DNA from: Bacilli bacterium
GTDB taxonomy: Bacteria; Bacillota_I; Bacilli_A; RF39; UBA660
DNA: 5,447 bases
Direction: 5' to 3'
Assembly (NCBI GenBank): GCA_022793555.1
Contig: JAAWDB010000143.1
Span: 1 to 5,447, forward strand
Below, one piece after another: positions 1 to 5,447 of the stretch (the stretch's first letter is position 1; the number at the start of each line of letters is the position of its first letter). The translations under genes and the position numbers were made by a program. Under the pieces are notes generated by a model. It ran no database searches. It was given only the letters and a program-made list of their open reading frames with translations, and was not told the origin of the DNA.

Positions 1-1100
1 ATATTAATACTCCTGTAATTGGAAAAATTGCTCTAACTTCTTTAGACAACATAGAAAGAACTCGTTGGAATGACATTAAATTATTTTTAAGTGGCGGAGA
101 AAATGCGACTGAATTTTCGTTGCAACTATTTGAAGAAGAAAATTTAGTAAATACCATTTCTTTATCTCCAGATACCGTTGAATACACTTTACCGGCAGAG
201 TTCTTAAACGAAGATAAAAACTATCGCATCAAAGTCAAAGCAATGTATAAAGATTATGAAGAAATTGCGGAAACTTCAGAAATTTTAATATTCGTTGGAA
301 AAAAAGAAACCACCAATCCAGTTTATGTTTCCCATAATCCGACCTTTATTAAAACAGGAACGCAAATCACATTAGATACCAGAACACCAAACGAAACCAT
401 TTATTACACCTTAGATGGCACAGATCCAACCAAAGAAAGTATGGTTTATCAAAGTCCTATTACCATTAACGAAAATACGACGCTAAAAACTTATGCCACC
501 AGTTATAATCGTTTTGATAGTCCAATAAATACTTATAACTTCCAAGTTCGTGACAAAAATTTAGTCGTTTATTTAAGCCCTTCCAATCAATATCTGAATT
601 ATGGTGTAAGTAAAGTAGGGTTTACCAATGAAATGAAAGAGATGAATAAAATTGCCGATGTTGTTGAACGAGTTTTAAAAGAAAATGGCGTCACTGTCTA
701 TCGAAATCGTTCCACCGGAAATATCAATGCTTGGTTATCAGAAAGTAATCATGTCAAAAGTGATCTTCATCTTGCAATTCACTCAAATGCGTCTGGACGT
801 GCTACGGCAAGAGGAATTGAAATTTATGTCGATAAAGAAACCAGTCCAGCACTATCCGTTGCAACGCACATTTATCAAAATCTTTATGCCATTTATCCCG
901 GTAAAAATGTTCCTTATACCGATCGAGGAGTCAAATATGCGAATGGTTCTTTAGGAGAGGCAAACGATAATTTCATCCCTTGTGGAACCCTAATTGAAAT
1001 AGCTTACCACGACAATGAAGAAGATGCTCGTTGGATTGTGGAAAATCGTGAGATAATTGGAAATAATATTGCAACATCCATCATAAACTATTATAATTAA
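1..1100 (+). CDS. N-acetylmuramoyl-L-alanine amidase (Amidase_3-like) with Fn3-like and chitobiase-type C-terminal domains, 5' partial
   Basis: The reading frame is open from the left edge (first full codon at 3), so the gene starts outside the window; a TTG at 120 lies mid-domain and is not a credible start. About 365 residues are visible. Residues 1-100 are beta-rich and resemble a fibronectin type III or Ig-like domain. Residues 105-182 match a chitobiase/hexosaminidase C-terminal-type domain, with the hallmark IYYTLDGTDPT. Residues 187-365 are an Amidase_3-like catalytic domain, which cleaves the bond between N-acetylmuramic acid and L-alanine in peptidoglycan. Visible motifs are TNE (Glu at nt 630-632), LAIHSNAS (His at 780-782) and IEIAYHDN (Glu at 996-998). 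The usual first motif DPGHG is replaced by LSPSNQ (573-590), so the first zinc-ligand His is absent. This resembles a clostridial/phage-type amidase subgroup I recall. The protein is probably exported, but its N-terminus is not visible. It heads the visible part of an envelope-related operon. Confidence 0.85.
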   Translation, partial: INTPVIGKIALTSLDNIERTRWNDIKLFLSGGENATEFSLQLFEEENLVNTISLSPDTVEYTLPAEFLNEDKNYRIKVKAMYKDYEEIAETSEILIFVGKKETTNPVYVSHNPTFIKTGTQITLDTRTPNETIYYTLDGTDPTKESMVYQSPITINENTTLKTYATSYNRFDSPINTYNFQVRDKNLVVYLSPSNQYLNYGVSKVGFTNEMKEMNKIADVVERVLKENGVTVYRNRSTGNINAWLSESNHVKSDLHLAIHSNASGRATARGIEIYVDKETSPALSVATHIYQNLYAIYPGKNVPYTDRGVKYANGSLGEANDNFIPCGTLIEIAYHDNEEDARWIVENREIIGNNIATSIINYYN

Positions 1101-1103
1101 ATC

Positions 1104-1112
1104 AAGGATGTG
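1104..1112 (+). promoter_or_regulatory. Ribosome binding site that decides the glycosyltransferase start
   Basis: AAGGATGTG matches the ideal AAGGAGGTG at 8 of 9 positions. It sits 6 bases before TTG 1119 but overlaps the alternative GTG at 1110, which therefore cannot use it. The site favours the TTG start. Confidence 0.65.
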
Positions 1113-1118
1113 TTAACG

Positions 1119-2120
1119 TTGAAACTAATTACCTTTGCAGTTCCTTGCTATAATTCGGAATCCTATATGGAACATTCTATAAAAACTCTTTTAACAGGTG
1201 GCGATGAAATAGAAATTATTATCATTAATGATGGCTCAAAAGATAATACCTTAAAAATTGCCCAAAAATATGAAAAAAAATATCCCAATATTATCAAAGC
1301 CATTGATAAAGAAAATGGTGGCCATGGTTCTGGGGTAAATAAAGGTTTAGAACTAGCAAGTGGTTTATATTATAAAGTCGTCGATAGCGATGATTGGGTA
1401 AATCAAGAATCCTTACAAAAAATTCTTAAGCAAATAAAAGATTTTCAAAAACAAAAACAACAAGTAGATTTATTAATTGCTAATTATGTTTACGAAAAAG
1501 AAGGGGAACAAAAAGTAATTCACTATCCCAATCTACCAAAAAATAAAATCTTTGGTTGGCAAGATATCCAGGCGTTTGGAACTGGAGAATATCTTTTAAT
1601 GCATTCAGTCTTTTATCGTACCCAAATGTTAAAAGAAACGAATTTAAAACTACCAGAGCATACGTTTTATGTAGATAATATCTTTGTTTATTATCCACTT
1701 CCTTTTGTAGAAACAATGTATTACATAGATACCGATTTTTATCGTTACTTTATTGGCAGAGAAGACCAATCGGTAAATGAAAAAATAATGATTGAAAGAA
1801 TCGATCAACAATTATTGGTGACCAAGACGATGTTAGAGATGCCCTCACCATTTAAATACCAAAAAGAAAATAAAAAACTATGTCAATATCAATTACATTA
1901 TTTAGGAATGATGATGACAATCTGTACCATTTTATTAAAACTAGAAAATACGAAAGAAAGTAAAAATAAAATAAAGAAATTATGGACAGAACTAAAACAA
2001 ATGGATAAAAAGTTATACCAACAACTACGTTGGAAGTCATTAGCTACATTGGTATGTCTTCCAAGATTCATCGCTATCCCTGGGTACAAAATAGCACGAA
2101 AAATTTATAAATTTAATTAG
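1119..2120 (+). CDS. Family 2 glycosyltransferase (GT-A fold)
   Basis: The protein has 333 residues when started at TTG 1119, chosen from the ribosome binding site at 1104-1112; a GTG at 1110 would add three residues. The N-terminal third is a GT2 nucleotide-sugar transferase domain. It begins with the first beta strand and VPCYNSE (residues 8-14), then INDGSKDNT (about 36-44), ENGGHGSGVNKGL (66-77) and the metal-binding DSDDW (89-93). Further on, HTFYVDN (181-187) carries an acidic residue where GT2 enzymes often have the catalytic base, followed by GREDQSV (213-219). The C-terminal third is lysine-rich and helical, with one modestly hydrophobic stretch but no clear membrane segment, so the enzyme is probably cytoplasmic or peripheral. 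Sugar donor and acceptor cannot be read from sequence; capsule, teichoic-acid-like polymer or glycolipid synthesis are options. It starts 18 bases after the amidase stop and ends 14 bases before the exonuclease start, which suggests cotranscription. Confidence 0.9.
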   Translation: MKLITFAVPCYNSESYMEHSIKTLLTGGDEIEIIIINDGSKDNTLKIAQKYEKKYPNIIKAIDKENGGHGSGVNKGLELASGLYYKVVDSDDWVNQESLQKILKQIKDFQKQKQQVDLLIANYVYEKEGEQKVIHYPNLPKNKIFGWQDIQAFGTGEYLLMHSVFYRTQMLKETNLKLPEHTFYVDNIFVYYPLPFVETMYYIDTDFYRYFIGREDQSVNEKIMIERIDQQLLVTKTMLEMPSPFKYQKENKKLCQYQLHYLGMMMTICTILLKLENTKESKNKIKKLWTELKQMDKKLYQQLRWKSLATLVCLPRFIAIPGYKIARKIYKFN

Positions 2121-2134
2121 AAAAAGGTGAAATG

Positions 2135-2986
2135 ATGCAAAACAAATTATTACTTATCGATGGACATAATCTCCTTTTTCAAATGTTTTTTGGCATGCCC
2201 AATGAAATTCCGGGTAAAGACGGTCAAAATGTCGCAGGAATATGGGGATTCACAGGAGCTTTATTAAAAATAATCAATCAAGTAAATCCAACGCATATCT
2301 TAGTGATTTTTGATGGAGAACAAGAACTAAATCGCAAAAAAGAATCCGAAAACTATAAAAAAAATCGCATCGATTATACTAAAATTGCATCGGAAAAAAA
2401 TCCTTTTTCCATTTTACCGAGAATTAAAGCTGTTCTAGAAGAATTACAAATTAAATATTTAGAAACGCAAGATGGTTTTGAAACCGATGATTATATTAAA
2501 GAGTATTGTAAAACTTATGAAAATATTACCGATATCGTTATTTCATCTTGGGATACTGATTATCTAAGTTTAGTAAATGAACATGTGACATTATTAACTT
2601 ATAAAGGAAAAAGTAGTGTATTATATACGCCCGAAAAAGTGAAGAGCAAATGGAAAATTGATCCATCCTTTTTTGCTGATTACAAAGCTCTTGTTGGAGA
2701 TGCCGCCGATAATATTGCAGGCATTCCAAGAATCGGCCCCAAAATGGCCGTATCTTTAATTAATGATTTTGGTCACGTCGAAACCATTTTAGAAAACATA
2801 GAACATATCCAAAAAGATAGTGTTCGTTTAACTTTAGACATTTTTAAAAATGATTTAATGACCAATATTAAACTAATTCGTTTAAATGGAATTGGTAGCA
2901 TTCCAATATCCTTAGAAAAATTAAAAATGAATAAACAAGAACGTAAAACAAAAGAAATATTAAAGTCAATCGAATTAATAGATTAA
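2135..2986 (+). CDS. Stand-alone 5'-3' exonuclease (Pol I N-terminal / FEN-type)
   Basis: This 283-residue flap/5' nuclease has no polymerase domain. It resembles the free-standing 5'-3' exonucleases of Bacilli (the YpcP type), which act on 5' flaps and RNA primers in replication and repair. All the metal-binding acidic positions of the Pol I 5' nuclease appear present: D9 in LLLIDGHN, D60 in FDGE, E116/D118/D119 in FETDDYI, D140/D142 in SWDTDYL, and D189/D192 in GDAADN. The last runs into the helix-three-turn-helix DNA-binding segment IAGIPRIGPKMA (about 194-205). The lysine/arginine-rich stretch at 66-79 corresponds to the helical arch that contacts the 5' end. Two ATG codons lie in tandem at 2132 and 2135. 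The second is better spaced from AAAGGTGA (2123-2130) and is chosen, but the first is possible. It lies within an otherwise envelope-related gene run and is probably cytoplasmic. Confidence 0.92.
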   Translation: MQNKLLLIDGHNLLFQMFFGMPNEIPGKDGQNVAGIWGFTGALLKIINQVNPTHILVIFDGEQELNRKKESENYKKNRIDYTKIASEKNPFSILPRIKAVLEELQIKYLETQDGFETDDYIKEYCKTYENITDIVISSWDTDYLSLVNEHVTLLTYKGKSSVLYTPEKVKSKWKIDPSFFADYKALVGDAADNIAGIPRIGPKMAVSLINDFGHVETILENIEHIQKDSVRLTLDIFKNDLMTNIKLIRLNGIGSIPISLEKLKMNKQERKTKEILKSIELID

Positions 2987-3023
2987 CAAGCATATATAAA
3001 AAAGCTGAGCAGGGAGAATTTAA

Positions 3024-3659
3024 ATGAAAAAAATATTAATTTTTGGCGACTCTAATGTGTGGGGAGATAATTTTCTCACCGGCAAAAGAATAGATGATGA
3101 TAAACAATGGCCAATTATATTACAAAAACAGTTAGGAAACAATTATAAAATTATTCAAGAAGGTCTTCCAGGAAGAATTGCGGGAAATGAAGAAAATGTC
3201 AAAAAATATAAAAATGGTAAAGATGCTTTTATATCTACATTTAAAACGAATGCTCCTGTGGATTTAGTGATTATTGCTTTAGGAACCAATGATTTACAAA
3301 TAAAATACAATAAATCAAGCCAAGAAATAATCAACGATTTATTATGGTACAAGAAATTCTTAGAAAACTGTTATTTAGATCTTGATGACCGAAAAAAATT
3401 TTTTAAAAACGAAAATCTGGTTAAGATTATTTATATTTTGCCTATAAATTTTGATTATAAAAAAAATGCTAAAAATATTTTCACTATAGATAGTGAAAGA
3501 AAAAGGCAAGAAATAATCAAATACTTTGTTGCCAATGAAAAAGAAAAAACTGTAGTATTAAATGAGATGCCTTTGTTTGATGATGGTATTCATTTAAACT
3601 ATGATGGCCATCAAAAAATGGCGAATATTATTCAGGAGGTTTTAGAAAGTGTGCAGTAA
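3024..3659 (+). CDS. SGNH/GDSL-family hydrolase (esterase/lipase-like)
   Basis: The 211-residue protein is a compact SGNH hydrolase, a fold used by esterases, lysophospholipases, thioesterases and carbohydrate deacetylases. Block I is ILIFGDSNVWG with nucleophile S10. A block II-like region EGLPGR (46-51) supplies the oxyanion Gly. Block III is ALGTND (85-90) with N89, and block V is DDGIHLNYDGH with D187 and H190 completing the Ser-Asp-His triad. There is no signal peptide (it starts MKKILIFGDS, and the first hydrophobic strand is part of the fold), so it acts in the cytoplasm. ATG 3024 follows AGGGAG (3011-3016) at 7 bases. Its last 11 bases overlap the acyltransferase gene, and that gene's ribosome binding site lies inside this one. 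The pairing hints that the substrate may be a lipid or acyl ester, but the true substrate is unknown. Confidence 0.88.
   Translation: MKKILIFGDSNVWGDNFLTGKRIDDDKQWPIILQKQLGNNYKIIQEGLPGRIAGNEENVKKYKNGKDAFISTFKTNAPVDLVIIALGTNDLQIKYNKSSQEIINDLLWYKKFLENCYLDLDDRKKFFKNENLVKIIYILPINFDYKKNAKNIFTIDSERKRQEIIKYFVANEKEKTVVLNEMPLFDDGIHLNYDGHQKMANIIQEVLESVQ
3634..3639 (+). promoter_or_regulatory. Ribosome binding site for the acyltransferase, inside the hydrolase gene
   Basis: AGGAGG is a perfect Shine-Dalgarno core, 9 bases before GTG 3649. It lies within the end of the hydrolase gene. It supports the GTG start and the 11-base gene overlap, an arrangement typical of translational coupling. Confidence 0.75.
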
Positions 3660-4479
3660 ATTAGAAACGCTTAAAGAATTAAGAAAAAAATTTGATATTG
3701 AAATAAATGGTTTAGAAAATTATTCCATAAACGTGCCAAATTTAATCATAGCAAATCATAATTGTCTTATGGATATTTTTTTTCTGCCAATGTCACTTCC
3801 AACAGATATCATTAGTCTTATTAGTGCCCGATTGATTTATAAAAAAAATATGGAAAGACAGCAAATGATTGAAAAATATTTATATGCCATGCCGATTGAA
3901 GCACATGGTGGGAAAAAATATGCTGATATGTGCATTAATAATGCATCTACTTTATTAAACAAAGGTTATAATTTAAGTATTTTTCCAGAAGGTGCCTACA
4001 TTGAAGAAGATGCAATTTATAGAGGAAGAACAGGAGCCACGAGAATTTTATATAATAGCAGAACCCAAGGCGTCATTGCCAATTTGGTACCAGTAGCTAT
4101 AGATATTGACAAAAGAAATTTAAATTTAGATTCATATTCCTTAGATGGAAATAAAATAAAAATAACAATTTTGCCACCCATTGATTATACAAATTATTAT
4201 AAAAAATATTTAGCTAGTAATAATCTTGATGAACGAAAAGAAATGCTACATAAGCCCGTTGATATAGGATTATCATTAATTGCTTCTACATTGAATAAAA
4301 AGTATTATAATGAATATATAGAATTATATCCTAAAAAAAATATTATTTTAGAAAATGGCGAAATTATTCCAGTAGATGAGGCTCAAACTAACCAATATTT
4401 ATCATTATATAGTTCTCAATTGGAAAAAAGAAAAGAAAAAATTTTAAAAAGAATATGTTCTAATAATGAAATTAATTAG
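3649..4479 (+). CDS. PlsC-like lysophospholipid / 1-acylglycerol-3-phosphate acyltransferase family protein
   Basis: The 276-residue protein starts at GTG and carries the glycerolipid acyltransferase motifs in order. The catalytic HX4D is in IIANHNCLMDIFFLP (H37, D42), the substrate-phosphate motif is IFPEGAYIEE (F112-P-E-G115) followed by RGRTGATRI (about 125-133), and a block IV-like LVPVAID lies at 147-152. PlsC enzymes transfer an acyl chain to the sn-2 position of lysophosphatidic acid at the membrane face, making phosphatidic acid. No transmembrane anchor is evident, so binding would be peripheral. After about residue 155 lies a charged Lys/Glu/Tyr-rich tail of some 120 residues that I do not recognise; it may include a second part of the acyltransferase fold. 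The start overlaps the SGNH hydrolase gene by 11 bases. A strong terminator follows 14 bases after the TAG stop. Acceptor specificity is unknown; it may be a specialised acyltransferase rather than the housekeeping PlsC. Confidence 0.82.
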   Translation: MCSKLETLKELRKKFDIEINGLENYSINVPNLIIANHNCLMDIFFLPMSLPTDIISLISARLIYKKNMERQQMIEKYLYAMPIEAHGGKKYADMCINNASTLLNKGYNLSIFPEGAYIEEDAIYRGRTGATRILYNSRTQGVIANLVPVAIDIDKRNLNLDSYSLDGNKIKITILPPIDYTNYYKKYLASNNLDERKEMLHKPVDIGLSLIASTLNKKYYNEYIELYPKKNIILENGEIIPVDEAQTNQYLSLYSSQLEKRKEKILKRICSNNEIN

Positions 4480-4493
4480 AATTTGAAGACTTT

Positions 4494-4526
4494 AAACAAG
4501 ATGAGAAAAACTGATCTTGTTTTTTT
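4494..4526 (+). terminator. Rho-independent terminator closing the five-gene run
   Basis: AAACAAGAT (4494-4502) pairs perfectly with ATCTTGTTT (4514-4522) around an 11-base loop. A seven-T run (4520-4526) follows, three bases of it inside the stem. The stem has only three G:C pairs. It begins 14 bases after the acyltransferase stop and separates the envelope-type genes from suf. Confidence 0.8.
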
Positions 4527-4544
4527 GATTAATTTCTATATAAT
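4517..4544 (+). promoter_or_regulatory. Candidate sigma-70-type promoter for the suf genes
   Basis: A perfect TATAAT lies at 4539-4544, with a weak TTGTTT at 4517-4522 (spacing 16) whose bases are also the 3' arm of the terminator. Transcription would start near 4551, leaving about 30 bases of leader before ATG 4581. An extended -10 alternative, TGCTAAAAT at 4556-4564, would start transcription inside the ribosome binding site and is less likely. The DNA is very AT-rich, so chance matches are possible. Confidence 0.45.
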
Positions 4545-4567
4545 ATACAATTATGTGCTAAAATAGT

Positions 4568-4576
4568 GGTGGTGAT
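4568..4576 (+). promoter_or_regulatory. Ribosome binding site that decides the sufC start
   Basis: GGTGGTGAT resembles the extended Shine-Dalgarno sequence GGAGGTGAT at 8 of 9 positions and lies 4 bases before ATG 4581. In-frame GTG codons at 4566, 4569 and 4572 overlap this site, so they are not credible starts. Confidence 0.65.
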
Positions 4577-4580
4577 TTTT

Positions 4581-5348
4581 ATGACATTAAAAATTCAGAA
4601 TATTGACGTTACAGTTACCGATAAAAAGATCATAGAAGATTTTAATTTAGAGATGAAAGCTGGTGAAATTCATGTATTAATGGGGCCTAATGGTGTTGGA
4701 AAATCAACCATTTGTAAAGCAATTATGAAAAGCCCTGGATACACGATAACCAAAGGAAATATCATTTATAATGATACCAATATTACAAATTTAACAACCA
4801 CTGAAATTAGTAAGTTAGGAATTTTCTATATTAGTCAAAATCCGATTGCCATTGAAGGCGTTACAAATGCTGAAATGTTAAGACTAGCACTTTCCAGTCG
4901 AACGGGAGAAAAAATTAATATTTTCACTTTCAATAAAAAATGCAATGAAATTTGTGCGAAAATTAACATTCCCAAAAGTTTCTTACATCGTTCCATTAAT
5001 GATGGGATGAGTGGCGGTGAACGGAAAAAAAATGAATTACTTCATTTATGGATGTTAGAACCAAGCTTGATTATTTTAGATGAAATCGATTCGGGATTAG
5101 ATGTTGATGCCCTAAAAACGGTCGCTGAATCGATTATGGAATACCATAAAGAAAAGAAACCAAGTATTTTAATCATCACTCATCATACCAAAATTTTAGA
5201 TACCATCATTCCTGATTACGTCCATATATTAAAAGATGGTCATATTATTGAAAGTGGTGATAAAACGCTCGCAAGTCGCATTGAAGACTATGGATTTTGT
5301 GAATTATTCGAGACAAAGGAATTAGGTGACATAAAAGATTATGAATAA
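4581..5348 (+). CDS. sufC: Fe-S cluster assembly ATPase SufC
   Basis: SufC is the ABC-type ATPase that works in the cytoplasm with SufB and SufD as the scaffold for building iron-sulfur clusters. The 255-residue protein has the full nucleotide-binding domain. It has Walker A GPNGVGKST (35-43), Q-loop YISQNP (Q86), signature MSGGE (143-147) followed by RKKNEL, Walker B LIILDE (D167, E168), D-loop SGLD (171-174) and H-loop ITHH (H201). The SGGERKKNEL and DEIDSGLDVDALK patterns separate SufC from transporter ATPases, and the length is normal for the family. ATG 4581 is chosen from its ribosome binding site. It begins a new transcription unit after the terminator at 4494-4526. The next ORF overlaps its end by 8 bases, as expected for the sufC-sufD order in Bacillota. 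Confidence 0.95.
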   Translation: MTLKIQNIDVTVTDKKIIEDFNLEMKAGEIHVLMGPNGVGKSTICKAIMKSPGYTITKGNIIYNDTNITNLTTTEISKLGIFYISQNPIAIEGVTNAEMLRLALSSRTGEKINIFTFNKKCNEICAKINIPKSFLHRSINDGMSGGERKKNELLHLWMLEPSLIILDEIDSGLDVDALKTVAESIMEYHKEKKPSILIITHHTKILDTIIPDYVHILKDGHIIESGDKTLASRIEDYGFCELFETKELGDIKDYE

Positions 5349-5424
5349 ACTAATAATAGATGAAGAAGTTTTTTCACTAAAAGACTTTGAAGGGGATATT
5401 ACTCTAATAAAAAGTCACTGCTGA
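5341..5424 (+). CDS. Start of the gene after sufC (possible sufD), interrupted by an in-frame TGA
   Basis: ATG 5341 overlaps the end of sufC by 8 bases, with AGGTGA at 5324-5329 acting as a somewhat distant ribosome binding site (11 bases away). The visible peptide begins MNKLIIDEEVFSLKDF and would be 27 residues before TGA at 5422-5424. Its place after sufC suggests SufD, a scaffold partner of SufB and SufC, but the N-terminus of SufD is poorly conserved and the sequence itself does not prove it. The stop coincides with a change to much G+C-richer DNA over the last 30 or so bases. Both other forward frames are open there, so a frameshift, a chimeric contig end or a genuine truncation are all possible. 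Reading TGA as Trp would not rescue a recognisable SufD. Confidence 0.4.
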   Translation: MNKLIIDEEVFSLKDFEGDITLIKSHC

Positions 5425-5447
5425 GAAGAAAGGCGGATTTGAGCCCG

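Noticed and set aside
685..954. Second + strand ORF of 89 residues inside the amidase gene
   Set aside because: It lies in another frame under a clearly conserved catalytic domain and has no recognisable features.
120..1100. Complete amidase gene starting at TTG 120
   Set aside because: The same frame is open to the left edge and codes for a continuous beta-rich domain; no ribosome binding site precedes 120. The gene is 5' truncated by the window.
2987..3023. Possible promoter (TATATA at 2993-2998) before the hydrolase gene
   Set aside because: There is no -35-like hexamer at the right distance, and such matches are common in AT-rich DNA. The 37-base gap fits continuation of the operon.
1480..3352. 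Several minus-strand ORFs of 62-78 residues within the glycosyltransferase, exonuclease and hydrolase genes
   Set aside because: All lie antisense to well-supported genes, lack domains, and have the low-complexity composition expected from the reverse of AT-rich coding DNA.
3392..3409. Homopolymer A7-T6-A5 tract in the hydrolase gene as a phase-variation switch
   Set aside because: The runs are short, the reading frame is intact, and similar tracts are frequent throughout this AT-rich window.
4566..4580. Upstream GTG starts for sufC
   Set aside because: The three GTG codons form part of the ribosome binding site for ATG 4581, and known SufC proteins begin close to the MTLKIQ position.

Overview
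The window is AT-rich DNA, clearly well below 40% G+C by eye, and codes on the + strand throughout. It carries strong Shine-Dalgarno sites and some GTG/TTG starts. SufC is followed by a probable second suf gene, and there is a Rho-independent terminator. Together these suggest a low-GC Bacillota, probably a Bacilli lineage related to the uncultured gut or Mollicute-like groups. That placement is an inference. All 14 tryptophan codons in the six main genes are TGG, and none of those genes contains an in-frame TGA, so the standard bacterial code fits best.

Region 1 (positions 1 to about 4526) is a tight co-directional run of five genes that ends at a terminator. It holds the C-terminal part of a multidomain N-acetylmuramoyl-L-alanine amidase, cut by the left edge. 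Next come a family 2 glycosyltransferase, a stand-alone 5'-3' exonuclease of the Pol I/FEN type, a cytoplasmic SGNH/GDSL hydrolase and a PlsC-type acyltransferase. Gaps are 11 to 37 bases, and the last two genes overlap by 11 bases, so one transcript is likely. Four of the five genes fit cell-envelope work: peptidoglycan cleavage, glycan or glycolipid synthesis, acyl-ester hydrolysis and acyl transfer. The exonuclease is the outlier.

Region 2 (about 4527 to the end) starts a new transcription unit with its own promoter-like sequence and sufC, the ATPase of the SUF iron-sulfur cluster assembly system. A following ORF overlaps the end of sufC by 8 bases and sits where sufD is expected. It meets an in-frame TGA after 27 codons, just where the last 30 or so bases turn much richer in G+C. 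This could be an assembly or contig-edge artefact, or a real truncation.

I found no mobile element, CRISPR array, tRNA, rRNA or riboswitch, and no gene-free stretch over 300 bases. Nothing here convincingly forms a new biological system. The points most worth a second look are the amidase lacking the classical first zinc-ligand histidine, the coupled hydrolase/acyltransferase pair, and the odd right end.
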